A stretch of DNA of 64,000 nucleotides from Entoloma clypeatum (Eukaryota; Basidiomycota; Agaricomycetes; Agaricales; Entolomataceae). Under the pieces are notes generated by a model, which ran no database searches, was not told where the DNA came from, and saw only the letters and a list, made by a program, of their open reading frames with translations. This document shows, piece by piece, positions 1 through 11,447 of the stretch (positions within the stretch are counted from its first letter, which is position 1; every line of letters begins with the position of its first letter). The DNA lies in contig OY751488.1 in assembly GCA_963565915.1 (NCBI GenBank), positions 1,054,001-1,118,000 of the forward strand, written 5' to 3'. A program made the translations under genes and the position numbers.

Positions 1-2808
1 CAAGTACATTCATGCACAGCCCAACTCTGGTGCATGTCATCATGTTGCTTATATTCCTTCACTCTCCGATGCAGTTCTTGCGAAGATTGGGAAATTTCAC
101 ACAAAATGGGGTGTCAAAGCACAACGAAGGGAAATCATCACACATCTGCGTCGTGAATTGATGCATGCAGTTTGGAAATTTCTTCTCGACAACGACTTTA
201 TCCATGCCTATACATATGGAATTGTGATCAAATGTTATGATGGTGTGGAACGTCGTGTATATCCACGATTTTTCACCTATTCTGCAGACTATCCTGAAAA
301 GTGAGTTGCGTCCTCTATGAAGATTACACACCTGACCATATTTCCACAACAGAGTTTTACTTGCGACAATTCGAGACAAGGGCCTTTGTCCATGCCCTCG
401 ATGTCTCGTCACTAAATCTCAGCTTGACCGCATGGGACTTGTTCACGACATCCGGTCACGTATGATGAAGGCTCGAAAGTATACATCTTGGATTGTTTTG
501 CGAGCACGCGAGTTGATTTACCAGAAGGCCATGGGAATAGGGAGTAACGGAGTTCAAGGCCTTCTTAAACCAACTTCTTCGGTTCCTACAGTTGTAAGTG
601 GATGCTTGAGTTGCTCCGTATTATCACCGAAAGAACCCCTTATAGAATGCCTTCATGGACAAGCTTGGAGAAGATTTTCAGCTTTCTCGAATGCTTGTTG
701 TTGATTTCATGCATGAATTCGAACTGGGGGTCTGGAAAACATTTTTTACTCATCTTATTCGCCTCCTCTATGCATCAGCAACAGATGGAAGACTTGTCGA
801 GGAACTTGACAATAGGTCATTGGCTTTGGCTTTGTCGTCTCATATTCTAAGCAAATATTGTCTAGATTCCGACAAATTCCAACATTCGGAAGAAGTACCA
901 TTCGCCGGTTTACAAGCAATGCATCAGAGATGAAAAAACTCGCTGCAAGGGATTTTGAGGATCTCTTAAAGGTCGGCGTTCAATAGCATCATGTAATTGG
1001 ATTTACTAACTTGTACCTCACATCTATCAGTGTGCCATACCTGTCTTCGAGGGCCTCTTGGACGAGCCTCACAACACTCAACTGATGAAGTTGTTATTTC
1101 GTACTGCGGAGTGGCATGCACTAGCAAAACTATGCCTTCATACAGAGTCAACACTCTCCTACCTTGAGAAATTAACCAAGGAACTCGGCCAGCTCATGCG
1201 ACAATTCAGGGACCTCACATGTTCGAGTTTCACGACTGTAGAGTTACCACGGGAAGTTGCTGCGCGGACACGGCGTGTTGCCAATTCTGAGTTGGCGTCA
1301 GTTGCAGCACATGCCGCTCAGGAGCCTGCCAGCACAGGACTATCCAAGGCTGCACGGAGTGGTCCTCGAATCAAAAATCTGAATCTACTCACTTATAAGT
1401 GGCATGCTCTTGGAGATTACATGCAAGCAATCCGACTATTCGGTGGAACAGACTCATACTCTACTCAGCTTGTACGTGTACTTTTTAGACTACATTTTAA
1501 TTACAGTACTTATCATCCTCTCCCGGAGGGTGAACTTTCTCATCGTCTCGTAAAACGGCTGTATAGCTTGACAAACAAACGTGCAGCCGAGAAGCAAGTT
1601 GCAAAACGGTACCAGCGCCTTCAACGAGTTCGATTGGCAAAAGAGCGACGCGAACTTCATTTGCGTCATCGTATTGGACCTGTGATACCAGAAGATATGG
1701 ATCCACAGGGGAGTCAGCTTAATAGGGAAGTCCACCATCACATCAGCAACTCGAAAAATTGCCCTATCAACATTTACTCTTTTCAACGAGAACGTCTTGG
1801 AGATCCTGCTTACAAGGTATGGCTTGGTTCAGTCGTGCGACATAACTTTTCAAGTCAACATCCTTAGGGAATCATTCCAAAGCTTCAGGACCATATTCTC
1901 GGTCGTCTATTAGATCGTGAATTTGACGGAGATGCCCATGATGACTTCTCTAGCACTGACCGCAACTCTGTTCGGATAGCTGGCAACAAGATTTATAGTG
2001 CAAGTACCTGTCGCGTCAACTACACTACCTATGATGTTCGGCGCGATCAAGATTGCATCAACCTACACTCCCACCCTGATATCATGGTCCGCTCACCTGA
2101 AACTAGTGAACATGCAGCTCCATACTGGTACACCCGTGTACTTGGCATCTATCACGCCACAGTGGCCAGTTCACACCACGATGTAAAGCCTCACAAGTGT
2201 ACCCCTCAGCATATGGAATTTCTTTGGGTGCGTTGGTTTGGCGTTGAGCCAGGGTATGAGTCAGGTTTTCGCGGGGCTCGTCTACCCAAAATCGGCTTTG
2301 TGGAGGCTACCGACAACTTCGCATTTGGTTTCCTTGACCCAGCTCATATCATTCGGTCATGTCATCTTATCCCTACATTTCACGGAGGGAAGACATCGGA
2401 TTTACTCTCGTTTCCCAACTCGGCTGCTCGTATCCTTGACCCAATGGAAACGGATGACTGGACAAATTTCTATGTCTCGATGTAAGTCTTTCTCATCTGA
2501 GTCCAAGTCATCTCTCACAATCTGTTTGACATGCCAATTTGATTAGTTTTGTCGATCGCGATATGTTTATGCGACATTTAGGTGGAGGTGTTGGCCACAC
2601 TGTAAATGTACCCGCTATGGACTCAGACCTCCATGTTGATGGTCTTGGAGAAGGTGATGGGGCAGTGGATTCAGATGTTATCGAGTCGGAGGGCCAGCCG
2701 GGTCATTCATCAGACTTTGATCATGAGGATGGACTTTCGGATTCGGATGAGATGGAGGAGTCGAGTGATTCTGATATAGACTCAGACACAGGATATGCTT
2801 CATTATGA
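1..2808 (+). CDS. Plavaka-type transposase, 3' part (gene begins before the window)
   Basis: This is the C-terminal two thirds of a large DNA-transposon transposase of the basidiomycete Plavaka type. The frame continues through many exons separated by GT-AG introns, for example near 302-353, 594-651, 970-1030 and 2483-2546. Visible conserved stretches are a Cys pair in CPCPRC (about 390), an acidic HEFELGVWK block (about 715-740), an MEFLWVRWFG block (about 2215), FGFLDPAHIIR (about 2325) and VDRDMFMR with GGGVGH (2550-2600). It ends in an Asp/Ser/Glu-rich tail at TGA 2806. I found no in-frame stop that splicing does not explain, so this copy may be intact, unlike its relative at 50.6-54.6 kb, which shares the same blocks in the same order. 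The Plavaka name rests on recalled family motifs; the related KDZ group is the main alternative. Confidence 0.72.
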
Positions 2809-2821
2809 TTAACAAAAAATG

Positions 2822-3298
2822 CTAAATGGATTCCTCCCGAAGTTTCTTTCCCAATGTCGCCATCACATCTTTGAGATGAGCCATATGTTGCCTGGCTTGA
2901 TCGAGCTCCTCAGCGAGGAGCTCAATCTGGCCATAAGCTGCTTCTGCCTCTGTCTGAGCGCTTCCCACTGCTGCCCTGAGTTCGACCATTTCCTCCTCCA
3001 TTTCATTAGCCTCCATCCGTAATTGATCATTTTGAAGGAGAGTCGTTGCGTAGTTGTCGAACATGGTGGCGATCTGATTCTTGATTGTCGCTATCTGGCC
3101 ACGATCACCGTGGTTCGCGAGAGGAGTTTCGTGAATGAGAGAACCAGTCTGGATGTTGCTGGCGTGAGGTAAGGACACCAGGGTTTGTACTGTGTCGTCT
3201 TGTTCCAGGAAATTGTGGTCATGCCATTGAAGAGAATCCATCTGTGAGTCGAGAATCGCTCCTTTGGCATAGAGCCTGTTCAAATTGTGAATAGCCAT
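2822..3298 (-). CDS. Small coiled-coil hypothetical protein next to Plavaka
   Basis: A 158-residue reading frame starts at ATG 3298 and stops only 14 bp beyond the end of the convergent transposase gene. Residues about 80-155 are rich in Glu, Gln, Ala and Leu with heptad-like spacing and are predicted by eye to form a long coiled coil; no enzymatic motif is visible. I do not recognise the family. The tight convergent placement suggests a passenger ORF of the same transposon. A comparable small helical ORF lies beside the other decayed Plavaka copy at 48601-48906, but the two sequences are not obviously related. A further frame upstream (3397-3756, minus) ends near here and could belong to a longer spliced gene. 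Confidence 0.4.
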   Translation of the reverse strand: MAIHNLNRLYAKGAILDSQMDSLQWHDHNFLEQDDTVQTLVSLPHASNIQTGSLIHETPLANHGDRGQIATIKNQIATMFDNYATTLLQNDQLRMEANEMEEEMVELRAAVGSAQTEAEAAYGQIELLAEELDQARQHMAHLKDVMATLGKKLREESI

Positions 3299-3299
3299 G

Positions 3300-4900
3300 C
3301 AAAGGTTTAAATGACAGTTAATACATACTTTCCGACCATTTCCGTGGCTTTCCTCCGAGCGCTACGAGATCGGCGAGGTGGTCTTGCCACCAGTGTTTAG
3401 GATGGATCCAAAGGCTCTTCGAGAGGGTCAGAACCAGGAATGGCAGGGCTCAGTGACCGCGAAGACTTCAAATTCATGGCGATGGGTGCAAAAAGTTGAG
3501 GGTGGGACGGGTCGTTGTTATGTGATGAATAGTCAGTGACTGGAATGGCAACTGGCGAAGTAAACACAAACAGTGTTTTGGCCATCTCACCCCGTATTGA
3601 CAATCCTAGGCCAGGTTGTAATGGGATGAGAATAAGATTTGACCCAAAGACGAGATTGTTGAAGGTTGACGACGCCATCCAAGATGATGACACACCGACA
3701 ATCTCATACAATCTTGGTGCGAGATCACAACCGATCACACCCAAATATCCTCCCAATACAAGATTGGTACAAGTCGTGAGAAATAGAACGGTTCGTCAGC
3801 TTTTCCAGGTTTTGGTGATGACTTTAAATTTGGTTGAACTTGCACATCCTTTGAGCACATCTCTCGCAATTTGGGAGAAACTCCTGTAAATAATCATTGG
3901 ACGACATAGCGCCACGGAATCGTTCAACTTGAAGACGACCGCTTCCGACATGAATATCAAGCCAAGTAAGATCGACGCTCATAGCCTCGAAGTTCAGTCA
4001 TGGCATCAGAAAAGACTCGATCTCAAGGCAGCTATTGGGGACTCCAAGAATCTCTCGCCCTAGCCTGGGCCTGTCGCTTTTCAACACTTTTCATTCGTTC
4101 CATCACCTCATGTAAGTAATGCTGCCCACCCCCCAGATTGAAAGTTCACTGCCTTCGCCGATCGTTGTGCGTATCCAGTCATCCCCTGAATGAGACGCCA
4201 AAGCGTCCGCCGATTCTTCGGCACCAAGCAGGTGTGCCTCACAGTACATAACCATTTTGACAAGCCTTCGGTATTTGATCACCAAATGCGATGCAAGTCT
4301 GTTTGGATGTTGCTGACATGGGCGTCAAGGACCCTTGTTGCCTGCTCATTGTCCGTCAGCTGCTCATTAACGGAGAGCGACTCACTGGCTACTTTGGGCT
4401 TATCCAGGAACGCTCGGATGATTGCACTCTCGGATCCCCCATCCACTCCAGCCTGCTTTCTCGTGCATGAATGTCACATATGTTCCCTTCCGCCAAGTCA
4501 CGAATGCGGTTGACGATTACATACGCCAAACTTTCCTGGCAGCAACACGCTTCACAAGAGTTGCAAATAACTTGGTAGCTTTCCGAGCGGCACATGGTTT
4601 GCGTCATTTAACCTTGCATGCCCGCGAACAGCTGACTTCTCTGTGCGAACGATCATGCACAGCACAAACATTCAAATACACGTCCTTTCCGCAGAAGATT
4701 ATTCATTAGATTACTTACTTAGAGCTGGCTTACCTTGGGTAGACTCCAAAGGTGCCAATTTGTCGCGGACGGTTGTACGGTACGTCGGTATAGGGCCCGC
4801 ACCGCAGCAGATTACAGTCAGAGGCAGGGCCACCTCATGACAGCCGCAACTCTCCTGCGGACGCCCTTACCAAGAACACCCGCTCTACTCGGCCGTCAGA
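3300..4900. other. Intergenic stretch, no supported gene
   Basis: Only short overlapping frames occur. The longest (3397-3756, minus, 119 codons) has no recognisable domain. The stretch probably includes the edge of the upstream Plavaka element, but I could not find a convincing terminal repeat. Confidence 0.4.
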
Positions 4901-4915
4901 GACATGAAACAAGGC

Positions 4916-4922
4916 TATAAAA
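4916..4922 (+). promoter_or_regulatory. TATA box of the GMC oxidoreductase gene
   Basis: TATAAAA lies 40 bp before the start codon at 4962, within a GC-rich context. This spacing implies a very short 5' leader. Confidence 0.55.
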
Positions 4923-4961
4923 TCCGCATTCCCGACCTTTGCCATTTCTTACCTACAGTAC

Positions 4962-7266
4962 ATGAAGCTCCAACGTCTCTCCAAATGGCTTCTATTCGCC
5001 TCCTCCATCTCGTTCTCCTGGGCGACGGTGTATACCGACCCTTCCCAACTGACGACGTCGACCTATGACTACATCATTATCGGTTCTGGGGCGGGCGGAG
5101 GTCCGGTCGCTGCTCGCCTGACCGAGCTCGAAAATGTCAAAATCTTGGTCGTTGAGGCTGGTATATCGTGAGTACACCAATAAACTCATCAGGTCGAAAT
5201 TGACATCCCATATTGTGTGTCCCAGGAGCGAAGGCATTCTGGACCTCGAGCTTCCCCTCATCGCACCAACTCTCACACCGCACACCCGCTATGATTGGAA
5301 TTACACGACAACGGGTCAAGCAGGCTTCAACGGTCGCTCAGTAGCTTATCCCCGTGGCAAAGTCCTGGGAGGATCAACATCCGTCAGTAAGTCATGTCCC
5401 CACCTTTGTATCAGACCCTCGTTTTGTTCACATTACAAGATTACCTCGTTTACGGTCGTGGTTCTATCGATGATTTCAACCTATACGCCAACATCTCCGG
5501 AGACCCAGGATGGAGTTGGGACAATATGTTCCCGTATGCTTTGAAAGTACGCCCTTTCATTTTGGGCGACTACTAAATATCTAAGCTCTTGCTGTAGACT
5601 GAGAAACTCGTCCCTCCCACCGACGGTCACGACACAACGGGCCAGTTTGATCCCTCACTTCACTCGACAACTGGCGTCGTGGACGTCAGCCTTTACGGTT
5701 TCCCCACACCTCTTGATCCGAAGGTCATCGCAACTACTCGAGAGCTCCCCGATCAATTCCCTTTCACAAACGATACCATTGGGGGCAGGGTTGTTGGTAT
5801 TGGTAGGGACTCAATGTTTTTCCTCCGAGACGAATCTAATGTATCAGGGACCCCAAGGTTATTCGTTCGCCGCCATCGGCAACGGAACTAGAAGCAGCGC
5901 TGCGACTGCCTACTTGCTGCCAAAGGCCACGGGTAACGGGTCCAAATTGGATATCCTCGTCAACACCCAAGCAACCAAGCTATTACAAACGGGAACCGTC
6001 GGCGGAAAGCCTTCCTTCCACTCCGTTCAAGTACAGCAGAATGCCACATGTATGTCTGCCAAGTGTTGTCATGGCGGGGGAATCAAGGCTTACCCGTTGC
6101 CATTTTCTTAAGCCAAGACTTTCGAATTAACTGCGACCCGCGAAATTGTGCTGTCCGCGGGCTCAATCGGCACACCGGCGTTGCTTCAGCTTTCTGGAAT
6201 CGGCGACAGGGCCGTGCTCACTCCCTTGGGAATCAAGACGATCGTACACAACCCCTCCGTTGGACAGAACATGACCGATCATGTGCTGGTCCCAAATCCT
6301 TTCTTTGTCAACAGCACGGAGACATTCGACGACATATTCAGGAACACCACCGTCTTCCAGCAAAACCTCGAAATCTGGCAGCAAAACAAATCGACCCCGT
6401 TATCGGCCGACGTGTGCAATACGGTCGGTTGGCTCCGCGTTCCGAGCGACGATCCCATCTTCCAAAACACAACTGACCCATCTCCTGGCCCGAATTCTGC
6501 GCACTACGAATTCATCTTCAAGGTAACAACAATTCCAGCAGACTTCTTTCGAAATCTTGAATCCTTGATCATTGCATAGAACTTTTTCGTCGACCCTTCT
6601 GCGGCAAGCTATCCTGCGACAGGTAACTTTATGAGTATCACCACCAACCTGATCACTCCTTCGTCTTGTACGTCCTTTTTTTCTTGACCAAAGCCAAAAA
6701 AATAAAATGCTGAATGAAACGCGTTTTTTTTTATTATATTTTTTTTTGCCAGACGGCTCCGTCAACATCACAAGTTCCAATCCATTCGATCCGCCCCGCA
6801 TCGATCCGAACTTTTTGAGCACGGAGTTTGACATCCACGCACTGGTTGTCGGAATCAAGGCCTCCAGAACATTTGTGTCTGCTTCTCCATGGAGCGGATA
6901 TGTGCTCTCTCCCTTCCGCAACCTCACTACCGACAGCGAGGTGGAGCAGTACATCCGGAACAACGCAAGCACCGTGTTCCACCCTGTCGGGACGGCTTCG
7001 ATGTCTCCTGTAGGCGCAAAGTGGGGCGTCGTCGATCCTAATTTGAAGGTCAAGGGAGTGGAGGGCTTGAGAATCGTCGATGGCTCGGTCATTGTGAGTT
7101 TTTTTTTTTTTTTTTTTTTTTCGTGTTTGGTTCTGGATAGAAGGTCTGATTTTTTATATATGCATAGCCTTATGTTCCCAATGCGCATACAACTGCACCG
7201 ATTTATATGTTCGCAGAGCGGGGCGCAGACTTGATAAAAGCCTCGATCGTGGATGCTGATCCGTAG
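4962..7266 (+). CDS. Secreted GMC oxidoreductase, aryl-alcohol-oxidase type
   Basis: The model has nine exons: 4962-5167, 5226-5386, 5440-5546, 5598-5802, 5858-6049, 6113-6522, 6580-6667, 6753-7093 and 7168-7266. They join in frame to 602 residues, a normal length for the family. Residues 1-22 are a signal peptide. The FAD-binding Rossmann motif IIGSGAGGGPVAARL follows at about 38-52, then the first GMC signature region PRGKVLGGSTS, then the second signature GSIGTPALLQLSGIG. The catalytic His is in VFHPVGTASM and the second active-site His in PYVPNAHTTAPIY near the C terminus. Several NxT/S sites fit secretion. Such enzymes oxidise aryl or other primary alcohols and release H2O2, which fuels ligninolytic peroxidases. 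The substrate cannot be read from sequence. Two introns contain long T runs (6727-6748, 7099-7120). The gene is convergent with an FAD monooxygenase. Confidence 0.93.
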
Positions 7267-7578
7267 TAGTCCTCATACTGTCATCATACCCGGGCCGGAC
7301 TTTTTTCTTACACGCCCTTTTTTCTTCTGTACTCAACTTAGTTTCTATGGGACTATGTCTTCTAATCCAACCACCTCTCAATGGACGAGAGAAGATTGTA
7401 TCTAGCTACATGCGTATGAATTGTTTTCGATCGTCACCTCCAAAAAACTTTGAACAGGTTTGGATTTAACATTCGTTGATACGAGCTCCTTCGTTAATAC
7501 AATATAAATCCGTCACTATGGGTATCCTAACCAACTAAATATCATGCAATAATAGATAGTAACAGATCAAGTCAGATG

Positions 7579-9466
7579 TTACGAGCGTGTTTCCAACATG
7601 CGTAAAGCTTCCTGGACTGATTCATCTACCGAAGTAGTCCATGTCCATTCCCATGTCTTCGTGAGTGTTTCGCCCAGGGAGCGCAATTCGTCATATAATT
7701 CCCGTTGTGACAAATGGTCGAATTCACAATCATGAAAACTGAACCACTGGCCATTTCGTCGAGATTTCTCCAGCACTTCGAGTGCAAGTGGTCGACGAAC
7801 ACGATCGAAGATGGTAAGGGACTTCTCCAGTGTGTCTCGAGTGGTGGAAGGATGGCCTAAGATGGTGGCCAGAATATAAGCATCCTTGAAGCAAAACGGT
7901 CAAGCCTTTCCGAGGACGAAGAGAAGGATTGTTGGGTACCTCGATAGCTTGACCTGCGCCTGAGCCTTGGTGAGGCGTCATCGCATGTGCCTTCAACAGA
8001 AGATATAAATGACACTGGACACAGTTTCTGAGGTGCAGAACCTACCGCGTCCCCAATCAATACCGCTCGTCCAGAAACGAAAGACCTCAGGGGTCGCACT
8101 GTGTGGATTGCCCATCGAAGCGGGTTATCGACACACTAGGGTAAACGAGCCGTCAAGAGAAGCGCGAGTCACAGGAGACGATCTCCACCCACCCTGAGAA
8201 GGTCTTGGACCTCGGATTCCCAGTCTGCGAAAAACCTGGAAAAATCAGAGGTCTCCGTAGTCGAGGTCCAGGGTCCATCAAATATGGTGTTTTCGAGGTC
8301 ATGCCTTGCGACGAATGCTCCAAAGTTGATGAACTTTCCACGAGCGATGGGATACCCAATGATGTGCTAAGGGCAGGGTCAATAACATATGACGATAGGA
8401 GGGGGGGAGGTCGATCGTCTTACACCATCCTTGCCCAAATACTTCGCACCCGATACGTTAGCATATCTTTGCCACTACGAGAAGGACCCGCGATCGACGA
8501 ACCTGCGTTGGTCGTGAAAAGATTGGGTGATGGGGGGCCTGGGCCCTCAACCGCTCGGCAGGGATTAAAGCCCGGTAGGCTACGGTGCCACTCCATGTAG
8601 GTTCGATAGAGGCTTTGAAATCAGCTGCCTCGGCTAATTTCCCCCTTAATCGTGCCGACTGGGCCTTCTCGCCCATAAAGGATCTTCTAACCGCGGATTT
8701 TAGCCCATCTGCACCGATGAGTACGTTGCAGGTGGTCGTTGATCCGTCCTCGAACAGAAGCTCGACGAGGCCCGAAGGTCGCTGCGAGTACGACCGAAGA
8801 CGTTTCGAGCAATGTATTTTACATGATTTGGGAAGCCTTTTGAGAAGGACCTTCTGGAAGTCGGCGCGATGGAAAAGGGCGAGACTGCCTAAGCAATATA
8901 AGCATCTCTAGGAGATTTCAATATCGACAATTACCGTTTGTGACCAGGGTGTGAAAGTCGAGACCTTCCTTCTGGTCGCTCTTTCGATATCTAAGGGAAG
9001 AGACTGGTAATCGGCGCGTTAGCATGGCTAGATGTCCGAATCAGTTGCGCTAGCTAGCCTTACCTGGGCCCTTCTGCGGCTTGTTCTCGCACAACTTGAG
9101 CAACTCTTCCTCGAGACCTAGTCTCCTTATGATCTCCCATGGTCCTTGGCAAACAAAATCGGTGAACGGTGTGCATGATGTGGGACGAGCGACTCACGGG
9201 GGAAAATGCCTATCCCAGCACCGACTTCAGCAAGTTGAGCGGCTCCTTCGAATACCTCGACTTTGATGTCAGGATATTTCGATAAGGCGACTTTCGAAAG
9301 GGTTGGCCTGCATCGCAAAGAAAGAAGAGAGGAATCGCACCCGCAGTCATCAAGCCTCCAATTCCAGCCCCACTTCACCGAAAGTTGTGTCAGAAGCGAC
9401 ATTCCCCAAATGATGAACTATGAGATCATACCAGATGACGACTTTGAACTTGTGAGACGGAGCCAT
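7579..9466 (-). CDS. FAD-dependent monooxygenase, salicylate-hydroxylase-like
   Basis: The gene starts at ATG 9466 and ends at TAA 7579. It has about nine exons, some very short. Splicing the first three restores the N-terminal dinucleotide-binding motif VVICGAGIGGL followed by VALSKYPDIKVEVFE. The downstream exons give RYRKSDQ and an NVLIGADG motif near 8715, the YPIARGKFINFGAF block near 8330, a GRAVLIGDA motif near 8065 and HAMTPHQGSGAGQAIED near 7960. The last two are the FAD/aromatic-ring hydroxylase GD region. Family members hydroxylate phenolic acids with NAD(P)H and O2 in the cytosol. No frameshift was needed, so the gene looks intact. Its 3' end lies 313 bp from that of the GMC oxidase, so the two are convergent neighbours that could both act on aromatic compounds, but there is no evidence of co-regulation. 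Confidence 0.88.
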
Positions 9467-9469
9467 GTT

Positions 9470-11447
9470 GGAACGACGAGAAAGCCAAAGTGTCAGACGA
9501 GAGGGAAGAGGACACATTGAAGTTTCAAGACAGAACATCATTTTATCGAGCCCAATACCATGCTCCCAGAAGAAAAGAGAAAAAAAGACACGATTTGACC
9601 GGACAGCGATTTCGGGGCGTCAGGATATCCAAGCGAGAATCATGAACGTTTGGGTGATAGATGGACCCCGAGACCGAGCCCGTGCACTTGAATGAGAACA
9701 ACCGACGTCACGTCCCACGATCAGGCCGCACAAGAACGCCCCAGGCGTTGGCTATGTTGGAGACATCGTCGGCCCTTGAAAAGCTTGAAAGCCGGACTTT
9801 CCAGTTCGACGTTCATTTTTAGACGAAAAGAAGTCAAATGATCAATCGATCATGCAGGGACACGTTCTAGGCACGTTTCTATCGGAACAGCGAGCGAGGC
9901 ACACGGAAGGGTTCACCAAAAAAAAGTGAAGTCGGGACGCTTATCGATCTGGGAACAGACTCCAGCAAGAACTTTGGCGATGGCTGGAGCTTGTCATACT
10001 GCTGGTGTATCCGACGCCGTCATAATTGGACGCAACTGGTGGAATACCTTTGATCGGTGACCTTGTCGAGTCGGATTGGCATTGGTGGTATGTACTAATA
10101 ACTGGAACAAATCTGGCTATAAAAATGACTCGGACATCTCCATACATTTCAGGGTTTTCAAGGTACGTACTGTACGAGGATTTCGTACTTATAAACAGGC
10201 CCCATGGTTCAGGCTTATGTTGCAGTGAGGAAGTATCCGCTTTGAAGGCATTATTTACGGACGCGGCTGCTGAAGGGAAGAAGGCGAAAGACTTGCCCGT
10301 CGGGGGAAGAATGGGTACAATAGGTTGAAAAGTATTGATGGACTTGAACGCCAATCTATCAACGGATCAAGATTTGCCCGGGCCAACGCCGATTAAAACC
10401 AACTCAGCAGAAAGCTTGGTCGAAACCCAGTCGAAACCTCCTAACGGTCTGCCAGTGGAATTCTCTTTTGTTACACATCGCATCCACGAGTCTTGCTTGC
10501 TCGATTCAAGTTGGTCAATTGAGGGCCGAGGTAGTACCCTTCACAACACCTCAGATAGTCTGCTACGTGCTCCGTTCCAACGCCGTTCAATCCTTTTACT
10601 CTGATTCCTCTGAGTGGCATGAAAGGGATATCTATAAGTACTTATAAGTACTTATGTCGTGGAGCAAGGTAAGTACCAAGGGGGAGGGGTAGAAATTTTC
10701 TGGAAAGGGTGAGTCGATCTTTCTGATGATCCCTCAGGAACGTACCTTCAACGTAACCACTTCAGAAAGTCGAATGTCATTGACGCGAGGCCACCATGGC
10801 GACCGTGTCGGAGAGACTCAACCTAGGTTATCGCAATGAGCCCCACTTCTGGACATGCCCGACGGCGTGTCGCGTAGGCTCAGACAAGATGTAACCACGA
10901 GATTGGGGATTGCGATGGGATGGTGCCGCAATGGACAAGGCATTGTACTTGGGGCTTCCTCTTTTTTCCGGTGAGCAATCCTTGAGGGTCGCTCGATATG
11001 TGGTTCAATATGTTGATCACGAACTTCCCGCCCAGCCTGAGTGACGCACCTTCATCCACTGGCCGCTACTAGCCAGTTGGGTTGTTTGTGGAGGGGCTCA
11101 ACAGTTGCCAGGACATCCGACTGGATCTCGCCAACTCGAATGTCCTCATGTCCTCGTCAGATTGTTGTGACACCACTAATCGCAGGCAATACGAGCTGAT
11201 TGGTACACTGAAGTGCAAAAATGCGTGTCCTGATTGCGCAGTGCTACACCCCGCAGTTGAAACACGTCTATTGTTGCAGGGAAGCGTCAGCCACGCACTG
11301 TTCTTTGGCTCCCAGATGCTGACTGTGACCTTCTGAGGGTAGACCCTCACCAGAGCGAGAAAAAGGTCCACCACCTTGGGATTTACATGGTGTTGACTTG
11401 TGGGAAAGTCAGGTGGAAGGCGAAATCACGCTTCTGTCACGGCTCGC
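9470..11447. other. Intergenic stretch, no supported gene
   Basis: Frames of 76-137 codons occur on both strands, overlap each other and show no recognisable motif. A small palindromic AAGTACTTAT repeat lies at about 10635-10655. I see nothing else that can be supported. Confidence 0.4.

Noticed and set aside
9941..10604. Frames of 89-137 codons on both strands
   Set aside because: They overlap antisense to each other and show no recognisable motif or coherent exon structure.
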